Shown piece after piece: positions 54,920-64,000 of a DNA stretch of 64,000 bases (position 1 is its first letter; every line of letters starts with the position of its first letter). The translations under genes were made by a program, and so were the position numbers. Source of the DNA: Phyto melanocephala (Eukaryota > Arthropoda > Insecta > Diptera > Rhinophoridae); the NCBI GenBank assembly GCA_941918925.1, contig OW799233.1:75581797-75645796 (forward strand). The letters run 5' to 3'. The notes under the pieces are model-generated. The model did no database searches. It was not told the DNA's origin and saw only the letters and a list, made by a program, of their open reading frames with translations.

Positions 54920-55439
54920 TATATTTAGTATGCGAAAAGTTTCCAAAAAATCAGAAAATAAAAACTATTAAATATTCTTCCATAATATTGTAAGAAACTA
55001 ATTTGTTGTTTAGAAAACAAATGAGAAAAATAATTGAGATTAAATATTATTTTTAAAACGGATAGCAGGTATTTTTACGTTTATAATTTGCTGTAATAAC
55101 TAACTTCTAAGTCAATTTTTTTTTTCTAAATTACACTGCTTTACAAATTTTTAATTTGGAAAAATACCAAGAAAGCTACATGCCTAGATAAGTTAATTGG
55201 GACCTCCTGAACACGAAAAACGCTGTAATTTTTTTTCTAAGTACCGTTTTTTAGATAACGGCACTTTTGTGTTTTTCGGTGTATGGTCCCACTCAAACCC
55301 TTGTGGAGCCCGACCGAGTCCGATCGAGATAAATGGCATATCGTTGGAAAATTAATTGAATACCTTTTCCGTTGATATGCTGCAAATTTCTATCTGATAA
55401 GAAATGGCTGAGTCGTTGAACAAAAATAAAAGTTATTTT
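54920..55439. other. Unclassified TE-like sequence
   Basis: Contains CACTGCTTTACAAATTT (55135), like CACTGCTCGACAAAAAATC at 9331, and GTGTATGGTCCCACTCAAAC. No frame of note. Confidence 0.3.
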
Positions 55440-56041
55440 TATACCCTTCACCTGTGGTGCACAAAGGTTAAATATAGCTTATCATTCCGTTTGTAATTTC
55501 TACAATTTTCATTTCCGACCCCATGAGTATATATTTTCTGAAAGCTTATGAATAGAGGAGTCGTTAAGCCCTGACCGTCTGTCCGTCTGTCCGTGTGTTG
55601 GTTGAAATCAACTTTTAGAAGCAACTATATGTTCCTCAGATCTGTATATGGTATCAATCTCTTGGAAATATCCAGGAATGAATCGCTATTAAAATTCAGC
55701 ACAATCGCCCCATAACTTTCTGAGATATGAGCAAAAAACCACGACCACCTCGTTTTTTTTACAATTACAACAACAACATGCATATATACTGGTTAGAGTA
55801 AACGTGGCATCGAATCCCAGCTGAGCCAAAAAAAATTTTTTTTTTTTATTTATATATTATTTATTATTTATACGTAAACTCAATTTATAATTTTACAATG
55901 GTTTTTATATGTATGTTTTTACATGTATGTACATACATATTATATGACATGAATGGTGATACAAACAAATGTTATTGCATGACTACACGTTGTGAAGGAT
56001 ATATAAGATTCGGCACGGCCGAATATAGCACTGTTACTTGT
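55440..56041 (+). mobile_element. HINE copy, A2 type, complete and short
   Basis: TATACCCTTCACCTGTGGTG to ACTTGT; a very short ladder (about 40 bp), GACCGTCTGTCCGTCTGTCC microsatellite and tRNA-like segment (55788-55828). This copy shows the minimal architecture. Confidence 0.85.
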
Positions 56042-56381
56042 TTTTTATATATTTTTTTTTAATTTTTTTTAATATAATATTTATATTTTTATTATTGATT
56101 TTTTTTAACCTTTTTTTATTTTTTTTTATTTATTTTTTGTTTTATATTTATTATTAATATTTTAATTTTTTTTTAAATTTTTTTTTTATTTTTTTTCTTT
56201 TTAAATACATACGTAAATTTTTAAATTAACAATGGGATGTTTTTATATATGTATGTTTTTATATATGTATATAAGCGTTTCATATGAGATAAATGTTGAT
56301 ACAAACTACTGTTATTGCATGACTACACGTTGTGAAAGGTATATAAGATTCGGCACGGCCGAATATAGCACTATTACTTGT
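56042..56381 (+). mobile_element. HINE 3' half
   Basis: T-rich ladder, CATGACTACACGTTGTG block, perfect hairpin and ACTTGT. It directly follows the 3' terminus of the previous copy head-to-tail and abuts the tandem-repeat element at 56382. Confidence 0.8.
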
Positions 56382-57322
56382 TTGAATTTTTATGGTACTT
56401 TTTGTATTTTCTACGTTTACAAAGATAGGATTATACAATCAAGGACTATTGATTCTAGGTGACACTAAAAATGTTATGGGCAACGAAAAAGGTCTTTTTT
56501 GAATTTTTATGGTACTTTTTGTATTTTCAACGTTTGCGAAGCTAGAATTTTGAAATTAGTGACTATTGATAAAAGGTGAGACTGAAAATGTAATAAGTGA
56601 CCAAAAAAGTACTTTTTTGATTTTTATGATACTTTTCGTATTTTCTACGTTTATGAAGGTTGGATTGTACAATCAAGGACTTTTGATTCCAGGTGAAACT
56701 GAAAATGTTATGGGCGACCACAAAGGTACTTTTTTGAATTTTTATAGTACTTTTTGTATTTCCTACGTTTATACAGCTAAAATAGTGAAATAAAGGATTG
56801 TTGATTCAATTTGAAAATTAAAATGATTTTGGAAACACAAAAAAGCCTTTTCGCATTTTTATTGTACTCTTTGTATTTTTACGTTTGTAAACATAGATTC
56901 TTAATATTACTGTTTTTTGATCCGAGGTCTAATTCCTAATATTATGGACGACCAAAATTACTTTTTTTAATTTTTTTTTTATATTTTGTATACATAGAAT
57001 TCTGAATGTATGTAATAATAAACCAAGTGGAAGTTTTATTAAAGGAAAAAATTTTACTTTTATTATTTTAAGAGTAATTTTTGCAAATTCTGAATTTACG
57101 AATCTTAATTTTTGAAACTCAGTAGCATTGATCTTGCTTTTAGTTAGGAAATATATGCCCGATATATCCTTACTCTTCTTTTTATTTTTCTAAGTAAATT
57201 GAATTGAATGAAGAGATACAAATTTTCATAAATTGAACCAAAAATATTTAATAATTATAAATAGAACTTGAGTATTCAATTAATAGTAAGAACTGCGCTA
57301 ACGAAGTAGCGAGTTAAATGCT
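56382..57322 (+). repeat. Element with about 118-bp tandem repeats, copy 2
   Basis: Inverse of 19626-20720. Units carry GAATTTTTATGGTACTTTTT and GACTAAAAATGTTATGGGC-like words at about 56390-56890. The unique end (56990-57322) finishes in CGAAGTAGCGAGTTAAATGC. Fewer and more divergent units than copy 1. Confidence 0.7.
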
Positions 57323-57483
57323 AGTTAAAATATATGTAAAGAAAATGTCGGATAGAAGACAACTAAAATTATCATTTTTAATTGAAGTGCATAAAGTCAA
57401 TTTGTTTGCAAAAGAAATTTATATAAAAAAAAATCGAAAATAAAATGAGTCGCAGTGAGAAAAACCCTGTATTAAATAATTAC
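57323..57483. other. No gene seen
   Basis: Spacer between two repeat elements. Confidence 0.4.
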
Positions 57484-57890
57484 ACTATGCTAGTTGAAAA
57501 AACAGACAAGCCGGGCACCTGGCGTTTTAACATTATTCGGGTACGCTGAATCTAGTGGTGCCCACGGTTTTTTAAGATTGGCTCTGGTTTTCGAGATATA
57601 CCGTTATTTCGAAAATGGAGGAGGTTGCACAACATATGTTCGCGTAACTCAAAAACGCTTCAGCTTATTGAAAAAAAAAACCGAAATTCCGCAATAAAAT
57701 TTCCTTTAAGAAAAAGAAAACTTCTTTCTAATATCCTCAGTCGTTTTAGAAACATATTTTTTTTTTGAAAAAAAAATTAATTTTTTTTATCAAAATTTCG
57801 AAATTTTTGTTTTTTAAAAATTCATAAAAAATTAAAAAAAGCAGCTAGGCTTCTATTTTTTTGCAGACATATAAAAAACTGCAAATTTTT
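57484..57890 (+). repeat. Unclassified 400-bp repeat, copy 2
   Basis: Starts CACTATGCTAGTTGAAAAAA and is the inverse of 25290-25690. A 67-codon frame (57494-57697) is not conserved in the other copy. Confidence 0.65.
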
Positions 57891-58134
57891 CACAAAATTA
57901 TAGATCTTTAAGTAGTTAATAAGATTTGAAAACGATAGTCTAATAGTATTTGTTATTTTTGTAAATTATTACTATATAATATGTGAATGAATTATTTTTG
58001 TTTGCTTGTATATTTCAAAAATTGTTTATTTATTTATTATAATCCAGCACAAAGATTTAATCTTATATGAAAGCACTGAATACTAGTTTTGGTAACATTT
58101 AACAATGAAAATTAAAAAAAAAAAAAAAAAAAAA
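57891..58134. other. No gene seen
   Basis: AT-rich spacer ending in a poly-A run at 58113-58135. Confidence 0.4.
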
Positions 58135-59579
58135 ACAAGTAACAGTGCTATATTCGGCCATGCCGAATCTTATATACCCTTCACAACGTGTAGTCATGCA
58201 ATAACAATTGTTTGTATCACCATTCATCTCATACCAAATACATACGTACATATATATGTACTGGTTAGAATAAATGTGGCATCGAATCCTAGCTGAGCCT
58301 AAAAAATTTTATTTTATTTAATATATTATTTATATTTTGTTATTAAAAAATTTTTTTAAAATTATTTTAAAAATTTTTTTTTGCAATTTATTTTATTATT
58401 TTTTTTTTTTATTTTAAATATTTTTTCTTTTTGTAATTTCTTCTTTTTATACCCTTCACCTGTGGTGCACAAGGGTATATATAGCTTTGTCATTCCGTTT
58501 GTAATTTCTACAATTTTCATTTCCGACCCCATAAAGTACATATTTTCTGAAAGCTTATGAATAGAGGAGTCGATTAAGCCCTGACCGTCTGTCCGTCTGC
58601 CCGTCTGTCCGTGTGTTGGTTGAAATCAACTTTTAGAAGCAACTATATGTTCCTCAGATCTCTATATGGTATCAATCTCTTGGAAATATCCAGGAATGAA
58701 TCGCTATTGAAATTTAGCACAATCGCTCCATAACTTTCTGAGATATGAGCAAAAAACCACGACCACCTCGTTTTTTTTTCACAATTACAACAACAACATA
58801 CATATATACATACATGTAAAAAACATACCAAACAAAAAAAATTACAAAAAAAAAAATATTAAAAATAAAAAAAAAATAATAAAAAAACTACAAAAAAAAA
58901 ATTTTAAAAAAAATTTTAAAAAAAATTTAAAAAAATTTTTTAAAAATTTTTCTAAAAAAATTTTTTAAAAAAATTAAAAAAAATATATAAAAAAAAATAA
59001 TAAAATATAAATAATATATTAAATAAAATAAATTTTTTTGGCTCAGCTGGGATTCGATGCCACATTTATTCTAACGTGTACGTATGCACGTATTTTATAT
59101 GGGATGAATGGTGATACAAACAATTGTTATTGCATGACTACACGTTGTGAAGGGTATATAAGATTCGGCACGGCCGAATATAGCACTGTTACTTGTTTTG
59201 TATGGTTTTTACATATATTTATGTATGTATGTTGTTGTTGTAACTGTGTAAAAAAACGAGGTGGTCGTGGTTTTTTGCTCATATCTCGGAAAGTTATTGG
59301 GCGATTGTGCTGAATTTCAATAGCGATTCATTCCTGAATATTTCCAAGAGATTGATACCATATAGAGATCTGAGGAACATATAGTTGCTTCTAAAAGTTG
59401 ATTTCAACCAACACACGGACAGACGGGCAGACGGACAGACGGTCAGGGCTTAATCGACTCCTCTATTCATAAGCTTTCAGAAAATATATACTTTAAGGGG
59501 TCGGAAATGAAAATTGTAGAAATTACAAACGGAATGACAAAGCTATATATACCCTTGTGCACCACAGGTAAAGGGTATA
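58135..59579 (-). mobile_element. HINE copy, A2 type, split by an oppositely oriented HINE
   Basis: 3' part 58135-58447 (hairpin, inverted tRNA-like segment, ladder) and 5' part 59197-59579 (GTTGTTGTTG, core, GACAGACGGGCAGACGG, TATACCC). The two join once 58448-59196 is removed. Confidence 0.8.
58448..59196 (+). mobile_element. HINE copy, A2 type, nested in opposite orientation
   Basis: Complete A2 element with a long GTCY run (58583-58612), A-rich ladder and perfect hairpin; the internal tRNA-like segment is inverted relative to the ends, as in 7735-8444 and 14697-15455. It lies in the T-rich ladder of the 58135-59579 copy. Confidence 0.85.
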
Positions 59580-59713
59580 AAAATAAGAAAAATTAAAAAA
59601 AAGATAATAACAATAATGGTAACAAATAACATTTAGTTACAAGTAGTATTAAGACCTTATTATAAAGAATGTGTATAAACATGTATTTAATTATAAAAAA
59701 AAGAAAGAAGTAT

Positions 59714-60157
59714 TATTTATTTAAAATAATCGTATATAATTTTTTTAAATTGCGTTGCTGACTATTTGTAAATGAGTGGTAATTGATTCCAAATTCGTAT
59801 GACATTAACATAAAAGTGTTGATCGGAGAAAGCAGTGCGATGATTTAATTGAATAATACGGCATCCTCTATCAGACCAGAAGAAGTTTAGTCGTTCATAT
59901 AGGTATTTTGGTTGGCGTGTGTAAATTATTTTGTGAAGGTAGATTCCAGATTTACATTTCAATAGATTTTCGAAGGTGACTCCAAAAATTTGCTTTGCGA
60001 AGCGGGATATGCTGTCAAAACGTCGTATGCCAAATATGTATCGTGCAATACGTTTAAATGCTATTTTTAGTTTATGTAAACTAGTTACATCACAACTTGT
60101 AAACAGTTCACATCCATAAAGAAGAGTAGGTATAAGATATGTTTTAGCTAGCAGCAT
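59714..60157 (-). pseudogene. LINE ORF2 C-terminal segment
   Basis: Reads MLLAKTYLIPTLLYGCELF, KRIARYIFGIRR and HFYVNVIRIWNQLP, the conserved C-terminal region after RT in Jockey-type LINEs. A stop at 59762 falls before the natural end (about 59714). Between this and the YADD piece a CCTAACCTAACCTAA run (60203-60217) replaces lost coding sequence. Confidence 0.7.
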
Positions 60158-60282
60158 TCTGACTTTAAGGATAATAAACCATTGTGTGCACCAAAGATTC
60201 CTTTAGGTTAGGTTAGGTTTATTAAATGTAACTCCAAGGTTTTTTAAATTATCCACTAGTTTAATTTTTGACTCTCCTAGAG

Positions 60283-61480
60283 TTAGTTCAGGAACAAATG
60301 ACACATTGCGTGTTTTTTTTTGGTAATAAGCATACATTTCGATTTAGAAGGATTAAGACACAATCCATTAACTACAGCCCACTGCCTTATATTCTCCAGA
60401 TCGGCATTAATTTTTCGTGCACAGTCTTCAATTATGTAGAGTTGAACATCATCTGCGTACATCTGAATATTGCAGGATCTCAACTGGTTCGGAAGATCAT
60501 TGGCGTTGCAGAGTACAACAATGGGCCTAAGATGGATCCCTGTGGTACACCTCTTGTTAGTTCTACCCTATTGGACCTCTTATCAGCATGGAAAACCGAC
60601 TGCGATCGACCTGTAGATATGAGGACATTAATTTTGTAGCTGTAGAGGAAAAATTAAAGATTTTCTTAACTTAATAGTCAGTATTTCAGTGTTGACCTTG
60701 AAACCCTGATTGCCTTGCAGTCAACAGGTTATTATCAAGTATAAATTCAGTTAATTGGTTGTGCATTAAGCGTTCAAGTATTTTTGATAAAAAAGGCAGA
60801 ATAGCTATCGGACGAAATTCGTTTTTAGCTTTTGGTATTGGCACAATTTTGGCGTATTTCCATTGAGTGGGATACGCAGATTTAATTATTATAGAGTTAA
60901 AGAGATGAGTAATATATGGTAACAAAATCGGAAATATAATTTTTATGAATCTTGGACGAACACCATCGTAGCTAGTAGCATTTGATTTAATGCTACAGAA
61001 GCTTCTGAATACTTCAGTTTGTGAGAAACATGTAAATTTAAATTGGTTTCGGATGACTGTATCAGTTTGGTTCCTGTAACGCGATACATCTGCAGTAGGC
61101 ATTGGTAAATTTGTAAATTTGCTATTAATATCGTCAACATCAATATCAGCAGTAATATTTCTTCATTTGTTAATTACACCAACTTTTTTAATTACCTGCC
61201 ATGTCTCCTTAGTATTTAAGCAATTAGAGAATTTTGAGCCATAGTAGGATGATTTGGCAATTCTAATGCAAGAGGTAACCCTATTTCTGAGTAAACAAAA
61301 TTCAGCCTTCAGTTCAGGGGTCTTAAATCTCTTCCACCTTGCGTAAGCTATATTGAGTTGTTCAATTAAGCGTTTTATCTCGGCTGAAAACCATGAATTA
61401 AGAGATTTTGTAAACCTTTTCGTTTTTAGAGGAACAAATTCGTCGATGAGTTGTTCAATAATATCTTGAATAAAGTTAAG
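60283..61480 (-). pseudogene. LINE reverse transcriptase remnant
   Basis: Linker helices read from about 61400 (ARWKRFKTPELKAEF, SYYGSKFSNCLN). RT follows with NATSYDGVRPRFIK, KYAKIVPIPKAKNEFRPIAI and LLTARQSGFQ (61102-60686). After deletion of the motif A-B area, MYADDVQLYI (catalytic YADD, about 60450) and LNPSKSKCM follow. A plus-strand frame at 60268-60639 is its antisense shadow. Confidence 0.75.
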
Positions 61481-62046
61481 CTAATTATCAACAGAAGGCA
61501 TGTAATATATACAATTCCAATCGACTTGTGAAATTTTATCATATAACGCCGAATAATTAATTTTTTTGAAGTCCCGATAGCTAAATTTGTCACCAGAGGT
61601 TTCTGCTATAAAATCATATGTGGTAAATATTAGGTCATGCCTAGAAAAAACTGGCGCAGATATTTGTTCAAACAATAAAATTCTAGACAATGAGTTGGTG
61701 AAGAATAAATCTAGGAGGGAATTTAAGTTGGTAGAGTAGTGTGTAGGAGTTATTTTATTAACAGCCTCTAAGCCAATGTATTGCATTTCATCTGATAATT
61801 CAGATTCAACCAAAATATTGGTGTTAAAATCACCAGCTATTAAAACATTGCTGTATACCATGGTAATATTAGACAAATCCCAGAAAAATGCCTCTGCGTT
61901 GATATTTTTATTAGGTCTATATATGCTTCCAAGTAACAGTTTTTTATATCTATTGAACAATTCCAGAAAAAAATAATCTTCCTGTCACCATCTCTTGATC
62001 GATCTTTGAATTTACATTTAATACAATTCTTAACGTAGATAGCAAC
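61481..62046 (-). pseudogene. LINE endonuclease fragment
   Basis: Contains LLLGSIYRPN, LIAGDFNTN (catalytic GDFN) and SRHDLIFTTYDF (the SDH-type His/Asp motif; Ser-Arg-His-Asp here), the order found in LINE AP-like endonucleases that nick the target. Upstream, YVKN (about 62030) follows the GGVAI encoded at 62949-62966 beyond the hAT. One frame break occurs near 61960. Confidence 0.75.
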
Positions 62047-62948
62047 CAGAGAAACAAGACGCTGTAAAAAGTCGGCGGCGGCGGCTAAGAAGAAAATTTT
62101 CGGCGGCGGCTCATAGCCGACTAAAGCCGGCTACAAGCCGCCGGCTTTAAATATATGTATATATTTTTAAAAATATTTAAAGTTATTTATCATAAAACAA
62201 GATTTTATTTAAATAAAAATTTTTTTCTTATAAAAAAGGTTTGATAATATTTTTGTTGTCATAAACAAACAAACAATTGCATTAATGCATAAGCTTGAGG
62301 CGGAAAACGCCTGTTTAGATGATGCTGACGTTACTGGAATTCTAAAGCAAACGTCAGCAATGTTTGGATTTTTTTGGAATTTTTGGAATGACCTATCGAA
62401 ATATAATCTTAAAAATAATTTAGTTTTAATATCATATACAAATCGCCATAATATTTCCAACATTCCGAAATAGTATTTTCAGAAACTACCACTTTGGACA
62501 TTTTTTAAATTTTTTTTTAGTTAATAATTCAATATAATAAGCAATATCTTTATTAAGTAATATTGAATAATTTGAATCTTCAGATTCTGATTCCGAGGAA
62601 ACACTTTCTAAATTAATTTCTTATCTGAAAAAACTTTTTATATATCTTTGGTTCATTTTTAGCAAGAATAAGGTTATACCAAAAACTGTCTAAATCCTTT
62701 TAATAATCATAAAAATATTTAATTGTGTTAATAAACATAAAATGGAAAAATATTTCTTTATCATCCTAAAATGTTAAAAAAAAAGAAATTTAAATCTAAA
62801 AAATATCTGTTAAAATGAATGTAAGATATGTTAGCCGGCTACATATTTGAGCCGATTTAAGCCGAAACAAGTCAGCGGCGGCTTGAACACTCAAAAAAAG
62901 TCGGCGGCGGCTCTTAGCCGGCTTTGAGCCGATCGAATGGTTTCTCTG
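62047..62948. mobile_element. hobo-like hAT element inserted in the LINE
   Basis: Ends CAGAGAAAC with a perfect 8-bp duplication ATAGCAAC (62039-62046, 62949-62956). CAGAGAA termini are typical of hobo/Hermes hAT elements. Both subterminal regions are full of CGGCGGCGGC and GCCGGCT words (62070-62150, 62830-62940), unusual in this AT-rich window and likely transposase-binding sites. 902 bp, non-autonomous. Confidence 0.85.
62209..62463 (-). pseudogene. hAT transposase C-terminal fragment
   Basis: 84 codons on the minus strand with FRIPVTSASSKQAFSASSL, the (P)ATS.SSER.FS signature of the hAT dimerisation domain (Lys-Gln in place of the usual Glu-Arg). The rest of the transposase was deleted. 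Confidence 0.65.
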
Positions 62949-62969
62949 ATAGCAACACCGCCGGCTTTT

Positions 62970-64000
62970 TATACCCGCCACCAAAAAAATGGTGGGGGCA
63001 TATTCATTTTGTCATTCCGTTTGTAACACATCGAAATATCCATTTTAGACCCCATAAAGTATATATATTCTGAATGGTTGTTTGATTTTATGACGATCTA
63101 GCTATGTCCGTCCGTCTGTCCGTCTGTTGAAAGCACGATAGAGGTCGCACCGAAAAAGCTAGGGGGCTCAAATTTTGCCAGAATCTTTCTTATAGACAAG
63201 GTTTGTTTGGTATTGAAAATGGGCTAAATCGGAATATTAGGAAGAGAGTTACAGCTCGAAAAGCAAGAGTAGGTCGAAAAAACCGTGTCCTTCGAACATC
63301 GAATAAAATGGCATTGTGTCCAAACGCCTTAACGTAGACTCATGAAACTTCGAATATATATTTCCTGGGTAAAGACAATATTTTTCCCTGAAAATTGTCT
63401 AAATCTATGCATCAGGAGAGGAGTTATCGATCAAAATTCACGAAAATTTATACCGCACAGTGTATTTTTCGGTATATTTAAAAACAAAAACGTCATAAAA
63501 GCAACAAAATTGAATGTACGACTCTGAAATTTTGCACACTTTGGTTTTTGGTGATACGCTTTCTTGTAACGGCAAATAAATGTGCCACGCCCACTTTTAC
63601 GCCCACCTCCCATATAACGTTTTAACTAAAATTCATATAATTTCTCTATTAATAAAGATTTTGGAATAATAAAGGCCTATATTGAAACACCTCAGTTGTA
63701 CTCATTCGCAAAAACAACTTTGACACGCCTACTATAACGCCCACTTTCACTTTTGAATTGTGTCCAGATGCATAAACGTGAAACTTCATGAAACTTCGAA
63801 TATATATTTATCGAGTCAAAAGAATATTTTTCCCTGAAAATCGCTTAAATCTATGAATTAGGAAAAGAGTTATAGATAAAAATGTACGAAAATTTATACC
63901 GCACAGTGTATATTTCAAATTTAAAACGTAATAAAACTGACAAAACTATATGTACGATTCTGAAATTTTGCAAACATGGTTTTTTGGTCAAAGTCTTCGT
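62970..64000 (+). mobile_element. HINE copy, F subfamily, 5' part (runs off the window)
   Basis: Starts TATACCCGCCACC, then the ACCCCATAAAGTATATATAT core and GTCCGTCCGTCTGTCCGTCTG. It then matches 20911-22110 in order, including CCACGCCCACTTTTACGCCC. The TATACCCGCCACC start pairs with GGTGGTGGGTATA at the 3' end of the other F copy, giving the family's inverted motif. The 3' end lies beyond 64000. Confidence 0.75.

Larger units (their letters stand above)
59700..62969 (-). mobile_element. Decayed LINE (Jockey-like) split by a hobo-like hAT
   Basis: The minus strand carries endonuclease, RT and C-terminal pieces in order from 62969 to 59714, with a hAT at 62047-62948 between two endonuclease segments. 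Its 5' edge is cut by the F-type HINE starting at 62970. Multiple stops and frame shifts show it is old. Confidence 0.8.

Noticed and set aside
60268..60639. 123-codon plus-strand frame
   Set aside because: Exact antisense of the LINE reverse transcriptase including YADD.

Overview
The window is AT-rich, intron-poor eukaryotic DNA made almost wholly of transposable elements (TEs). It looks like an insect TE island, and most likely a higher fly. The reasons are the Dipteran mini-me/DINE-1-like repeats with GTCY microsatellites, the mix of element families (Ty3/gypsy, Jockey/CR1-like and RNase H-bearing LINEs, hAT, mariner/Tc, Helitron, Transib, piggyBac-like traces) and the low GC. A calyptrate such as a blowfly is a guess from the repeat style. 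I recognise no conserved single-copy host gene.

Layout. 0-5.4 kb: a repeat with two left-end and two right-end copies, plus a piggyBac-like C-terminus. 5.7-8.4 kb: hAT remnant, AT-rich tandem array and two HINE copies. HINE is used here for non-autonomous Helentron-like elements of the DINE-1/mini-me type. 9.3-17.4 kb: two decayed copies of an unclassified transposase-like gene flanking a dense cluster of same-orientation HINEs (10,985-15,872). 17.6-25.7 kb: more HINEs, a 118-bp tandem-repeat element, a second HINE subfamily with a nested mariner, and a small hAT MITE. 25.7-34.6 kb: an internally deleted gypsy element, then a second gypsy element carrying a TTAA-flanked element that itself carries a hAT element, with a Helitron at its right end. 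34.9-36.9 kb: a Transib relic (RAG1-related superfamily) with RSS-like termini. 37-42 kb: an unidentified decayed coding region, HINEs and a mariner with 177-bp inverted ends. 42.3-47.7 kb: HINE inside HINE, with a LINE inside the inner one. 47.8-51.4 kb: HINEs and a Helitron helicase remnant split by an RNase H-bearing LINE. 51.6-53.1 kb: an unclassified TIR element with a possible spliced ORF. 54.4-59.6 kb: a second mariner copy, HINEs and inverted copies of the 20-kb and 25-kb repeats. 59.7-64 kb: a decayed LINE split by a hobo-like hAT, then the 5' part of another HINE.

HINE architecture. In sense orientation: a 5' start TATACCCTTCAC; one of several 5' modules (A1 with CACAGTG; A2 with CCTGTGGTGCAC; F with CGCCACC); a conserved ACCCCATAAAGTATAT core; a GTCY microsatellite; a short tRNA-like segment in A-type copies; an A/T homopolymer ladder; an inverted GTGAAGGGTATA; the hairpin ATTCGGC-ACG-GCCGAAT; and the end TTACTTGT, with T flanking both ends. 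These features match published descriptions of DINE-1/mini-me/HINE elements, which rolling-circle Helentron enzymes are thought to move. No Helentron gene is visible here.

No genes act together as a host pathway. The logic of the window is one of nested insertions, and several exact target-site duplications let the order of events be read. Coordinates of repeat edges are accurate to a few bases where a TSD or terminus is quoted and approximate otherwise.
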